Under the pieces are notes generated by a model. That model worked only from the letters and a program-made list of their open reading frames with translations. It made no database searches and was not told the DNA's origin. Source: Prevotellaceae bacterium (GTDB taxonomy: Bacteria; Bacteroidota; Bacteroidia; Bacteroidales; UBA932). Taken from it: a DNA stretch of 10,890 bases. Position numbers and translations under genes: made by a program. The stretch spans positions 1 through 10,890 of the forward strand of contig JAISSE010000076.1 of assembly GCA_031273285.1 (NCBI GenBank), written 5' to 3'. Below are positions 1 to 6,888 of this stretch, one piece after another. The stretch's first letter is position 1. Every line of letters starts with the position of its first letter.

Positions 1-34
1 CTTTGTACCGAAATTTTAATCGGATTGTCTGAAT

Positions 35-1357
35 ATGAAACATATATTATTGATTCTGTTTGTTGGACTTTTATGCGGATGCAAGGGTATCGAACCCAAG
101 CCGGACAATGTCATATCCATTCCTCTGGGAGGCAATACTTACATCACGGAAGGGGGTACCGACGTCAATGCTAACCGAAGAAGGAGAGATAATTTCATCG
201 GAAACAAAGGAATCGTCGGGTGGACGGATTCAACTGCCGTTTTCAGCGTATATTTCAGGACATCCTCTTTGGGTAATCTGAATTTATTTCTGCGGCACAG
301 CGGAGCAGACGAATCGGTCATCAGCGTCAAATGCCTTGACCGACAGTTCGAAATCGAATTGGGCGCGGGCGAAAACGACACGACATATCTTGGAACAATC
401 CCTGTAAAAGACACCGGTTATATCAAAGTGGATTTGCAGGGAAAATCGAAAAAGGGAGAATCGTATGCCGTTGCCGATTATTTGCTGGTGAACGGAGAAG
501 CTGCGGCTGGAAAAATGAATTTTGTGAACGATTTTTCATTTTATTGGGGACGGCGCGGTCCTTCGGTACACCTCAACTATCCTTTTCCAAAAGATGAAGA
601 CATCGAATGGTTTTATAACGAAATCACTGTCCCCGAAGGCGAAGACCCTGTCGGTACGTACTATATGTCGAACGGATTTGCGGAAGGATATTTCGGGATA
701 CAGGTCAATCGACCCGACGAGCGCAGGGTTCTGTTTTCGGTCTGGAGTCCGTTTTCTACCGACAATCCCAGGTACATACCCGAAGACATGCAGGTCAAAT
801 TGCTGGACAAGAGCGAAATTACCCATACCGGAGAGTTTGGAAACGAAGGGTCGGGCGGACAAAGCTATTTGATATATCCCTGGAAAACAGGACAAACGTA
901 CAGGTTCCTGACAAGAATACGACCCGACGGCAAGGGCGCTACCGTTTATACGTCCTATTTTTACGGAAACGACAGCGAATGGATACTGATAGCATCGTGG
1001 TTGCGTCCGAAAACGGATACCTATTATAAAAGAGCGCATTCGTTTCTGGAAAGTTTCAGTCCCGAAAACGGATATCTGTCGAGAAAAGCGTTTTACCACA
1101 ATCAGTGGGCTTGTACCAAAGACGGCAGATGGATCGAACTGACCGAAGCCGTATTTTCGGCGGACGGAACGGCAAGGGAACAGGCGCGCATGGATTATAA
1201 GGGAGGCGAAGACGGCGGCAGATTCTTTTTGCAAAATTGCGGATTTTTAAACGATTACACCCCGATAGGCGCATCGTTCTCCCGTGCCGGAACGGCGAAA
1301 GCTCCGGAAATAGATTTTGCAGGCTTGCCTGCGGGAATAATGACATCAAAACGTTAA
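35..1357 (+). CDS. DUF5077/DUF3472 domain lipoprotein
   Basis: This 440-residue protein is probably exported and lipid-anchored. It has a short hydrophobic N-terminus (residues 4-13) followed by the lipobox L13-C-G-C16, so Cys16 would be the acylated residue. Residues about 25-150, opening with IPLGGNTYITEGG, look like the beta-sandwich DUF5077. Residues about 165-430 look like DUF3472, with GYFGIQVN, SVWSPFSTDNP and GSGGQSY among the recognisable blocks. This pairing is common in Bacteroidetes and suggests carbohydrate binding or modification, but no reaction is established and I see no assignable catalytic residues. The length fits the family. The ATG at 35 is chosen because it opens directly onto the signal peptide. 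A TGA at 30-32 could end an upstream gene lying outside the window, making this an internal operon gene. The PASTA gene follows after 7 bases. The family call is from memory of its motifs. Confidence 0.85.
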   Translation: MKHILLILFVGLLCGCKGIEPKPDNVISIPLGGNTYITEGGTDVNANRRRRDNFIGNKGIVGWTDSTAVFSVYFRTSSLGNLNLFLRHSGADESVISVKCLDRQFEIELGAGENDTTYLGTIPVKDTGYIKVDLQGKSKKGESYAVADYLLVNGEAAAGKMNFVNDFSFYWGRRGPSVHLNYPFPKDEDIEWFYNEITVPEGEDPVGTYYMSNGFAEGYFGIQVNRPDERRVLFSVWSPFSTDNPRYIPEDMQVKLLDKSEITHTGEFGNEGSGGQSYLIYPWKTGQTYRFLTRIRPDGKGATVYTSYFYGNDSEWILIASWLRPKTDTYYKRAHSFLESFSPENGYLSRKAFYHNQWACTKDGRWIELTEAVFSADGTAREQARMDYKGGEDGGRFFLQNCGFLNDYTPIGASFSRAGTAKAPEIDFAGLPAGIMTSKR

Positions 1358-1364
1358 TTTCTCT

Positions 1365-2159
1365 ATGAGCAAGAACAGTTACTTGAAAAAATTCCGGAAT
1401 AACATATTGCTCAAGCATATATGTGTGGTTGCCGGCTTGGTGATTTTCCTTCTGATTCTCAGCAGTGTGTTTTTGGACGTCTTCACCCGTCACGGCAAAT
1501 CCGCTCCCGTTCCCGATTTTAGGGGAAAATCAATGGATTCCGTGTCGGTAATTGCAAAGCGAAACAATTTAAGGATAGAGGTTGTCGATTCCGTATTTCG
1601 CGTTGATGCTCCGAGAGGGTCGGTTTTTCTGCAAAATCCCGAGGCGGGAACTCATGTGAAAAAGAACAGAAAGATTTTTCTGACAATGAATTCCTTTTCG
1701 CCAAGAAAGGAAATTTTGCCGAATGTCAGGGATATTTCGCTGAGGCAGGCAAAAACGGAACTTCTTGCCAGGGGATTCAGAGTCGGCAAACTGGAATACA
1801 CATACCGGCATATATATACCAACAATGTTTTTCAGCAACTGTATAAGGGACAGCCGATAGAACCCGGCGTTCTGCTTCCCGTAGGCGAATATATCGATTT
1901 GAAACTGGGACTGGACAGCACTTCGTTTTCGACATTTAATGTGCCTGATGTTACGGGACTTGCAAAACAGGCGGCGGAAGACGTCATTATCGAAAGTTCG
2001 CTGAACTACATCCTTTCGTTTGACGGAAAAGGCGTCAAAACAATCACGGACAGCCTTAACTGTGTGGCATACAAACAGGATCCTCCGGCGGGTTCGACCG
2101 CATATTACGGAGACAATGTGAGAGTCCGGTTAAAATTACCCGAAAAGTCGAAGAAATAA
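1365..2159 (+). CDS. PASTA domain membrane protein, no kinase domain
   Basis: A 264-residue bitopic membrane protein. A short basic N-terminus is followed by one transmembrane segment (about residues 17-38), then three PASTA-like repeats at about 48-110 (starts VPDFRGKS, contains QNPEAG), 117-182 (starts LPNVRDIS, contains QPIEPG) and 193-258 (starts VPDVTGLA, contains QDPPAGS). The last repeat is the closest to consensus. The repeats should lie in the periplasm. PASTA domains bind peptidoglycan fragments or act as spacers in Ser/Thr kinases and some penicillin-binding proteins. Here there is no kinase or transpeptidase domain, which is the usual form in Bacteroidetes, so an envelope or cell-wall role is inference. 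The TAA stop shares its last A with the ATG of the next gene (TAATG), so the two are probably translationally coupled. Confidence 0.9.
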   Translation: MSKNSYLKKFRNNILLKHICVVAGLVIFLLILSSVFLDVFTRHGKSAPVPDFRGKSMDSVSVIAKRNNLRIEVVDSVFRVDAPRGSVFLQNPEAGTHVKKNRKIFLTMNSFSPRKEILPNVRDISLRQAKTELLARGFRVGKLEYTYRHIYTNNVFQQLYKGQPIEPGVLLPVGEYIDLKLGLDSTSFSTFNVPDVTGLAKQAAEDVIIESSLNYILSFDGKGVKTITDSLNCVAYKQDPPAGSTAYYGDNVRVRLKLPEKSKK

Positions 2160-2974
2160 TGGCAGATATAAATTTTAAGGAAATTTGTGAAAATGTGTGC
2201 GATATCGCACGCATCGCAGGCAAATTCATGTCGGACGAAAGAAAAACTTTTTCATCGGACAAAGTAGAAACGAAAGGCGCCAACGACTTCGTGTCCTATG
2301 TCGATAAAAAAGCCGAAGAATTGATTGTCGGGAAGTTATCGCCACTGATTGCCGGCGCCGGTTTTCTGACCGAAGAGGAAACGGTTCGACAAACGCAAAA
2401 CAGCAAATATACATGGATAATCGACCCTTTGGACGGCACCACAAATTATATTCACGGACTTAGTCCTTACGCCGTTAGCATCGGTTTGACCGAAAATGAT
2501 ATTCCCGTTCTCGGAGTGGTATTCATCGCTTCCGACGATCGGTGTTTCCATGCATGGAAGGGCAGCAAAGCCTATTTGAACGGGGAAGAGATAAAACCTT
2601 CTGCCGTTGAATTAATTAAGGATTCGCTTGTCATAACCGGTTTTCCGTACAGAATAGGAGACAAAATAGATAATTACATGAATCTCATGAAATATCTGAC
2701 TTTTAACTCTCACGGAGTCCGGCGGCTCGGCTCTGCGGCTGCCGATTTGGTGTTTGTTGCCGCCGGCTGGGCGGAAGTGTTCTATCAAACCGATTTAAAG
2801 CCCTGGGATGTTGCTGCCGGCGCATTTATTGCAAAACAGGCAGGGGCAATTGTGCACGATTTTACGGGAGGCGACGATTATATATTCGGGCGCAGTATTC
2901 TCGCCACGGGCAACAACAGTCTTAATAACCGGATGATTAATTTGTTGTCGGAATATTTTCCCGGGCAACAGTGA
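2159..2974 (+). CDS. Inositol monophosphatase family phosphatase
   Basis: A 271-residue soluble protein of the Mg2+-dependent inositol monophosphatase/SuhB/CysQ superfamily. The family signatures are present in order: acidic loop TEEE (71-74), metal-binding and catalytic DPLDGT (89-94, inside WIIDPLDGTTNY), RRLGSAA (188-194) and the C-terminal WDVAAG (216-221, Asp217 being the third metal-ligand aspartate). Length is normal and all expected metal ligands are present, so it should be active. The substrate cannot be read from sequence: inositol phosphates, another sugar phosphate or a 3'-phosphonucleotide such as PAP are all possible. The DPLDGTTNY form and overall layout favour the IMPase/SuhB branch. 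The start overlaps the PASTA stop by one base. The TGA stop sits within GTGA, where the GTG at 2971 is a possible alternative start for the acyltransferase. No signal peptide is visible, so it is cytoplasmic. Confidence 0.92.
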   Translation: MADINFKEICENVCDIARIAGKFMSDERKTFSSDKVETKGANDFVSYVDKKAEELIVGKLSPLIAGAGFLTEEETVRQTQNSKYTWIIDPLDGTTNYIHGLSPYAVSIGLTENDIPVLGVVFIASDDRCFHAWKGSKAYLNGEEIKPSAVELIKDSLVITGFPYRIGDKIDNYMNLMKYLTFNSHGVRRLGSAAADLVFVAAGWAEVFYQTDLKPWDVAAGAFIAKQAGAIVHDFTGGDDYIFGRSILATGNNSLNNRMINLLSEYFPGQQ

Positions 2975-3000
2975 AAAATTCCGTTAAACGGTGCGAAGTA

Positions 3001-3879
3001 ATGAAAAACTTTGTATATATCTCTCTTAAAGGCGCTTTATTCGTTGTATCGCTGATTCCAATACAGGCGGGATATATTTTTTCCCGTTTCCTTTATTTTG
3101 TACTGAGATACATTCTCCGGTATCGCAAAAAAGTGATTGAAGCCAATTTACGTCTGGTTTTTCCCGATAAAAGCATAGACGAAATATCTGCCGTTACAAA
3201 AAAATATTACCGGCATTTGTCCGATTTGTTTGTCGAAATGATGTATTCGCTGTATATTCCGGAAAAAATTCTGCGAAAACGTATCCGTTTTGCAAATCCC
3301 GAACTGCTTAATAAATATTACTCCGAAGGCAGGCATGTCGTCGCTGTAACAGGGCATTACGCAAACTGGGAATGGGGCTACGGATTTCCGATGTATTGCC
3401 GTCACAAACTTGTAGAGGTCTATAAAAGGATGAGTAACAAAATATCCGACAGACTATTCCATGATATTAGAGCAAGATTCGGAGGAATACCGGTCGAAAT
3501 GTCGAACCTGAAACCCGTACTCGCCGAAGCGCAAAAACATCCCACACTCGTTTATCTTGTGGCTGACCAAACTCCCGCGGGAAACGAAAAACTGTGGTAT
3601 TACACTTCTTTTCTTGGAGTTAGCGGGACGCCGGTATTCACCGGTCCCGAAAAGATAGCGCAAAAATTCGATGCGGTCTTCGTCTTTATAAATATGCAAA
3701 AACTGAAAAGAGGATACTACCGTCTGGAATTTATCCCGCTGAGCGAAAGTTCCAAAATCACATCCGTTCACGAACTTACGGACAAATATCTGCGAATGAT
3801 GGAGAAAATCATATACGACAAACCGGAATACTGGATGTGGTCGCACAGACGATGGAAACGGAGAAAAATCGCAGAGTAA
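3001..3879 (+). CDS. LpxL/HtrB-type lysophospholipid or lipid A acyltransferase
   Basis: A 292-residue membrane-associated acyltransferase of the LpxL/LpxM (HtrB/MsbB) family, which transfers secondary acyl chains to lipid A precursors at the cytoplasmic face of the inner membrane. Residues 4-40 are hydrophobic and form a membrane anchor, followed by basic YRKKVIEANLRLVFP, typical of the family. The catalytic HX4E motif is His119-Glu124 in GHYANWEWG. A later conserved block is DQTP (189-192), and the C-terminus carries the characteristic YWMWSHRRWK (277-286). The start is taken at ATG 3001, which gives the usual short N-terminus. The GTG at 2971 is in frame and overlaps the previous stop as GTGA; it would add ten polar residues. 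Many Bacteroidetes annotate this family only as lysophospholipid acyltransferase, and the exact acceptor is unproven. The 3' end overlaps the WbqC-like gene. Confidence 0.9.
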   Translation: MKNFVYISLKGALFVVSLIPIQAGYIFSRFLYFVLRYILRYRKKVIEANLRLVFPDKSIDEISAVTKKYYRHLSDLFVEMMYSLYIPEKILRKRIRFANPELLNKYYSEGRHVVAVTGHYANWEWGYGFPMYCRHKLVEVYKRMSNKISDRLFHDIRARFGGIPVEMSNLKPVLAEAQKHPTLVYLVADQTPAGNEKLWYYTSFLGVSGTPVFTGPEKIAQKFDAVFVFINMQKLKRGYYRLEFIPLSESSKITSVHELTDKYLRMMEKIIYDKPEYWMWSHRRWKRRKIAE

Positions 3880-4490
3880 TATTATCGACGGCATATATGC
3901 CTAATCTGCAATATTTTTCCAAACTATTGCAGGGAGAAGTCATTATCGAACAGTACGAAAATTATGTAAAACAAACCTTCCGGAATCGTTGCGAAATACT
4001 CACTGCCAACGGAATAATACCTCTGACCGTTCCGGTCAAACGTAACGCTTCCAAGATTAAAATCAGAGACGTAAAGATAGATTATACCGACGACTGGCAA
4101 AAAATACACTGGAGAACAATAAATACGGCTTATCGCTCGTCTCCGTTTTTTGTGTATTATGTCAATGATTTTCTTCCTTTTTTCGAGAAAAGAGAAGAAT
4201 TTCTATTCGATTTTAACTGTAAAATGCTTGATACACTGACCGAATTAACCGGTCTGAAAACGGAAATATCGCTGTCCTCCGGTTATCTGCATGATTACGA
4301 TGCGGACTGCCGCAGTCTGATAACTCCCAAAAAAAACAAATCCGACGACCCCGATTTTTCTCCTGTTCCATACTATCAGGTTTTCGGCAATAAATTCGGA
4401 TTTCAACCCAATCTCAGCATACTCGATTTATTGTGCAACGAGGGAAACAACAGTTATTCGGTCATCAAACAGTCAGTGCAACAGCAATAA
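3852..4490 (+). CDS. WbqC-like family protein
   Basis: A 212-residue soluble protein of the WbqC-like family (PF08889), named after a gene in O-antigen clusters; its biochemical activity is not established. Family blocks visible are LSTAYMPNLQYFSKLL (11-26), QTFRNRCEIL with ANG and LTVPV following (41-62), a HW..I..AY..SPFF stretch (86-100), and the C-terminal YYQVFGNKFGFQPNLSIL running into DLLCNEGN (174-199). The ATG at 3852 is chosen because it lies just upstream of the conserved start; an in-frame GTG at 3837 would add five residues, and the ATG at 3897 would cut into the conserved block. The gene overlaps the acyltransferase by 28 bases in another reading frame, so expression is probably coupled. 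It is the last gene of the plus-strand operon and ends 42 bases from the convergent propeller gene. A link to surface glycan synthesis is inference from family name and neighbours. Confidence 0.88.
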   Translation: METEKNRRVILSTAYMPNLQYFSKLLQGEVIIEQYENYVKQTFRNRCEILTANGIIPLTVPVKRNASKIKIRDVKIDYTDDWQKIHWRTINTAYRSSPFFVYYVNDFLPFFEKREEFLFDFNCKMLDTLTELTGLKTEISLSSGYLHDYDADCRSLITPKKNKSDDPDFSPVPYYQVFGNKFGFQPNLSILDLLCNEGNNSYSVIKQSVQQQ

Positions 4491-4498
4491 AATCAGGG

Positions 4499-4536
4499 AG
4501 GCTGTTTCGAAAGCACGCAGATGACGCAGATTTTAA
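4499..4536 (+). repeat. Half copy of the CTGCG-type dispersed palindrome
   Basis: This stretch matches the outer end and left arm of the full elements at 5881-6022 and 9361-9509: a GGCTGTnTCGAnAGCACG end, then CAGATGACGCAGATTTTAA. After 4536 the match stops and no right arm is present, so the copy is truncated. It fills almost all of the convergent gap between the WbqC-like and propeller genes and covers the propeller stop codon (4533-4535). With the copy at 5881 it forms a direct repeat bracketing the propeller gene. Confidence 0.75.
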
Positions 4537-5708
4537 TCTTTAAATTTAAACAGACACAAAATCGGATTGTCGTCATCGTTTGATTCGTTTAGCAAATCCT
4601 GCAGTTTTTGCGGGAATTTATGACCGTTTGCCTTCATTTCAATCAAATCGAATGGTTGTAATGCTACTGCGACATAATCGTTTACAATGCCGAGAATTTC
4701 ATACATTTTGCCGGTCTTTAGCATGTCCTGGAATTCTTCCATCGTATAATTATAAGTTTTTCCGTTACTTTTGCTGCAAATTCCGATATGCCTCGCTTCC
4801 GAAACCAAATAATGTACGCAAAGAGTTTTTTCCGTTTCAAAAACGCTAAAGTTATATATATAACCCGATTGATTCAATGTAACCAAAAAATTTACATTTC
4901 CGGCAGAAATTTTTTCCAAATAATCTTTGGGAGGGAGTTTATATTTGCCGAACTGCAACCGGCAGACAGGAACGGCATCATTTTCCGACAGGCGGTAAAT
5001 AATGGGGACGGTCTGATATGCGGGATAGGCATACAGCTCATCTTTATATATATACAGATTTTTCAGCGGTCCGGTATGATAACCTGTTATAAATTCTTTT
5101 TCCACATATCTGTTTACATACTTTTGATTGGTGTCGGTAACTATAAAATTCCATGCCGCAAGATCATTGTGCTCTTGAAGATTGTTCCATACGATTTTAT
5201 CGCCCAGATATTCAAAACAAATAAATGCATAATCCGGTGTTTTGTGTTCGGAGACAAATTCATAATTATCTATACTGTAGTTGATTATTTTCCTTTGTGC
5301 CACATCCGTAAACGATACGATATTTCTGCGCCTGTCAATGCTGAAAGAGGTAATAACAATGAATTCTCCCGGACCGCTGCCCATCTTTCCTATTGGGGTA
5401 ATAAATTTGCCCGAACGGTCAAATACAAACAATGAACTGGATTCTCCGCCCGATAAAACGAATATCTTGCTGTCAAAAGACTCTATTTGTCTTATATTTC
5501 TATTGATAAGACAATTTTCGCCGGTTTCCAATTTAACAAAATCCAATTCGAGCATATCCGATACATTAACGTTTTGTTTTTGACTGAAATCAATAATTGG
5601 GACAGTATCCTGCTTTTTGGAGTTTTGAGTACACGACGTCAAAAGCAGTGCCAATACGATTGCTGTTATCCCTAAAGTGGCTGTTCCGCCTGAAATTCTT
5701 TTTAACAT
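4533..5708 (-). CDS. Six-bladed beta-propeller lipoprotein
   Basis: A 391-residue predicted lipoprotein. A hydrophobic segment (about residues 10-23) is followed by the lipobox L23-T-S-C26. The mature part resembles the six-bladed beta-propeller (NHL/BF3164-like) lipoproteins abundant in Bacteroidetes: an early VKLETGENCLI strand, then FVFDRSGKFI followed by GKMGSGPGEF (106-115), the glycine-rich turn typical of the first full blade. No enzymatic motif is visible; these proteins are thought to bind ligands or partners at the cell surface, without known substrates. It is a single minus-strand gene convergent with the envelope operon. Two sampled 60-base blocks of it are markedly AT-rich (28% and 35% GC), unlike the glucosidase downstream. 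The ATG at 5708 opens directly onto the signal peptide and lies 44 bases from a good -7 box. Its stop codon lies inside a truncated repeat copy, so the natural C-terminus may have been altered. Confidence 0.82.
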   Translation of the reverse strand: MLKRISGGTATLGITAIVLALLLTSCTQNSKKQDTVPIIDFSQKQNVNVSDMLELDFVKLETGENCLINRNIRQIESFDSKIFVLSGGESSSLFVFDRSGKFITPIGKMGSGPGEFIVITSFSIDRRRNIVSFTDVAQRKIINYSIDNYEFVSEHKTPDYAFICFEYLGDKIVWNNLQEHNDLAAWNFIVTDTNQKYVNRYVEKEFITGYHTGPLKNLYIYKDELYAYPAYQTVPIIYRLSENDAVPVCRLQFGKYKLPPKDYLEKISAGNVNFLVTLNQSGYIYNFSVFETEKTLCVHYLVSEARHIGICSKSNGKTYNYTMEEFQDMLKTGKMYEILGIVNDYVAVALQPFDLIEMKANGHKFPQKLQDLLNESNDDDNPILCLFKFKD

Positions 5709-5751
5709 AATTGTATATTTTAATGTTTAAATGTTATCAATCAATTTTGTG

Positions 5752-5759
5752 CAAAGGTA
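5752..5759 (-). promoter_or_regulatory. Bacteroidetes -7 promoter box of the propeller gene
   Basis: Read on the minus strand this is TACCTTTG, an exact match to the Bacteroidetes primary sigma factor -7 consensus TAnnTTTG. It lies 44 bases upstream of the start codon at 5708, which predicts a 5' leader of roughly 35-40 AU-rich bases. A clear -33 TTTG is not visible at the expected distance (around 5776-5785), which is often the weaker element in this phylum. Confidence 0.6.
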
Positions 5760-5880
5760 TAACATAATTCGATATATTTTCCGATTTTAATACAATTTAA
5801 TTTTTGCGGGCATACAATTTGTTAATGTATAGCGAATTGTGAAAAACAGATTTATTGGAGACTCGTCAATAAAAATATGG

Positions 5881-6022
5881 GGCTGTCTCGATAGCACGGT
5901 AGATGACGCAGATTTTAAGGATTTTCGCAGATAAATAAAAAACCGACTAAAATAAGCACCATATTATCTTATCAAATACAAATAATCTGCGAAAATCCTT
6001 AAAATCTGCGTTATCTGCGTGC
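5881..6022. repeat. Full copy of the CTGCG-type dispersed palindrome
   Basis: The left arm is 5894-5932 and the right arm 5985-6022. Arms of about 38 bases are near-perfect reverse complements, sharing the unbroken word AGATTTTAAGGATTTTCGCA, around a 52-base spacer that shows no coding potential. The outer end GGCTGTCTCGA (5881-5891) matches the outer ends of the copies at 4499 and 9509. Each arm carries a word doubled at 9-base spacing (CGCAGAT-type). No transposase is present, so this is best read as a miniature non-autonomous element or REP-like palindrome. Confidence 0.8.
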
Positions 6023-6143
6023 CGAACTACTTTTAAGCCGGTCTCCGAATTTATTTAAAGAATGCCGGCTATTGTCTTATAACTCGTAATTACTGCAAGA
6101 AAATACTTCAAACATTCAAATTCCACCCGTTTAAGCATTATGT

Positions 6144-6227
6144 AATACTTCGGAACCGTTCCATAATGCCAAAATGACAGTATTAAATACTTTCGGAGGT
6201 ATTTCGTAACGCCGAAACGGTACGATT
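6144..6227. repeat. 21-base-period element, short copy
   Basis: Four consecutive 21-base units can be drawn from 6144. The first 38 bases (6144-6181) recur at 6465-6502 with four mismatches, including a perfect block of 23 bases that contains CCATAATGCCAAAATGACAG. The third unit (6186-6206) resembles the first, sharing AATACTT and a CGGA core. The copy lies on the left side of the CCGTCCC palindrome, while the longer related copy lies on its right. Confidence 0.65.
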
Positions 6228-6260
6228 AAGGCATTGTACAAAAATAAACAGGACATTTAT

Positions 6261-6422
6261 TCACATTCCGTCCCTGACGGGACGGTTAATTGTGGTGTGT
6301 GATATTCTATTCTACCAACATTCCGTCCCTAACGGGACGTGCCCCTGTCCCGTCAGGGACAAAATGTTGGTAGAACACAGAATCAGTCACAAACAACCGT
6401 CCCGACAGGGACGGAATGTGTT
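6261..6422. repeat. Compound palindrome of four CCGTCCC hairpins
   Basis: Four modules each form a small hairpin: 6263-6287 (ACATTCCGTCCCTGACGGGA then CGG), 6318-6339, and two inverted modules at 6346-6367 and 6395-6419. Modules 1 and 4, and modules 2 and 3, pair with each other, as do the sequences between them (for example TCTACCAACATT at 6311 onward against AATGTTGGTAGA on the right), so the whole stretch is one imperfect palindrome of about 160 bases with a centre near 6342. In module 3 an outer stem C-G pair of the other modules is T-A, a paired change consistent with retained structure. No gene is associated. Confidence 0.85.
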
Positions 6423-6464
6423 TGTTTTTCAGCTAATGTATCGTTTGTTTGTGAACAAATCCTA

Positions 6465-6633
6465 AGTACTTCGGAAGTATTCCATAATGCCAAAATGACA
6501 GTTGCGGGAAGTTTTTTAGTACCAAATCGACCTTCGGAAGTATTTCGACGACGTTTTTCGGCATGAAAAGGATGTTTTTCGGCATGGCGGAGATGCTTTT
6601 CGGCATAAAAAACATCTTCGGAAAGCGCTCAAC
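6465..6633. repeat. 21-base-period tandem element, long copy
   Basis: The element starts with the 38-base block shared with 6144-6181. It then continues in 21-base steps; the clearest units are 6550-6570, 6571-6591 and 6592-6612, each with GAnGnTTTTCGGCAT at its head, flanked by weaker units at 6529-6549 and 6613-6633. Because 21 is a multiple of three, all three minus-strand frames repeat every seven residues; one stays open and gives MPKSISA-MPKNILF-MPKNVVE. I regard this as a repeat read through by an open frame rather than a proven gene. Confidence 0.7.
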
Positions 6634-6695
6634 GACTTTTCCAAGTATTTTTGAGATTTTCCGAAGATATAAGGCGGTCTTAAAAGAAACTTTTT

Positions 6696-6817
6696 TAAAC
6701 GCAAAGCTCGCAAAGAATTTTCGCAAGCGTAAGTTCGACGTAGGCAAAGGGCGAAACGGAAATAGTGTCGGCGAAACTTTGCGACCCCTTGCGGTTTCTT
6801 TGCGGTCTTTGCGTTTA
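6696..6817. repeat. Inverted repeat with doubled CGCAAAG words
   Basis: The left arm (6696-6715, TAAACGCAAAGCTCGCAAAG) and right arm (6798-6817) are reverse complements except at two positions. Each arm has the word CGCAAAG twice at 9-base spacing. The interior carries further related words (GCGAAAC, ACTTTGCG, CTTGCGG), so the inner part may pair as well. No gene lies inside. The design parallels the CTGCG palindrome and the hairpin at 6889-6932, but the words differ. Confidence 0.7.
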
Positions 6818-6888
6818 GACAGAGTTTTAAGGCTGCCTCTTATCTAAATACACACTGCTCCGTTACCTTAGGTTTTATCGAAAATCAA

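Noticed and set aside
1..32. Tail of an upstream plus-strand gene ending at TGA 30-32 (or TAA 17-19)
   Set aside because: Only five to nine codons are visible in either frame, too few to tell a real C-terminus from chance; mentioned only as context for the first gene.
536..1234. 232-residue minus-strand open frame
   Set aside because: Lies wholly opposite the DUF3472 gene, has no recognisable motif and reads as low-complexity antisense sequence.
4788..5435. 215-residue plus-strand open frame
   Set aside because: Antisense of the propeller lipoprotein gene; isoleucine- and phenylalanine-rich with no domain, as expected for the complement of an AT-rich gene.
6261..6422. CRISPR array
   Set aside because: The four repeats come in opposite orientations, spacing is uneven, spacers pair with one another and no cas gene is present.
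6433..6747. 104-residue minus-strand open frame with MPK heptads
   Set aside because: It runs through three unrelated parts (repeat arm, 21-base tandem, unique sequence), shows no known domain and has no promoter or start context; treated as a repeat artefact pending evidence.
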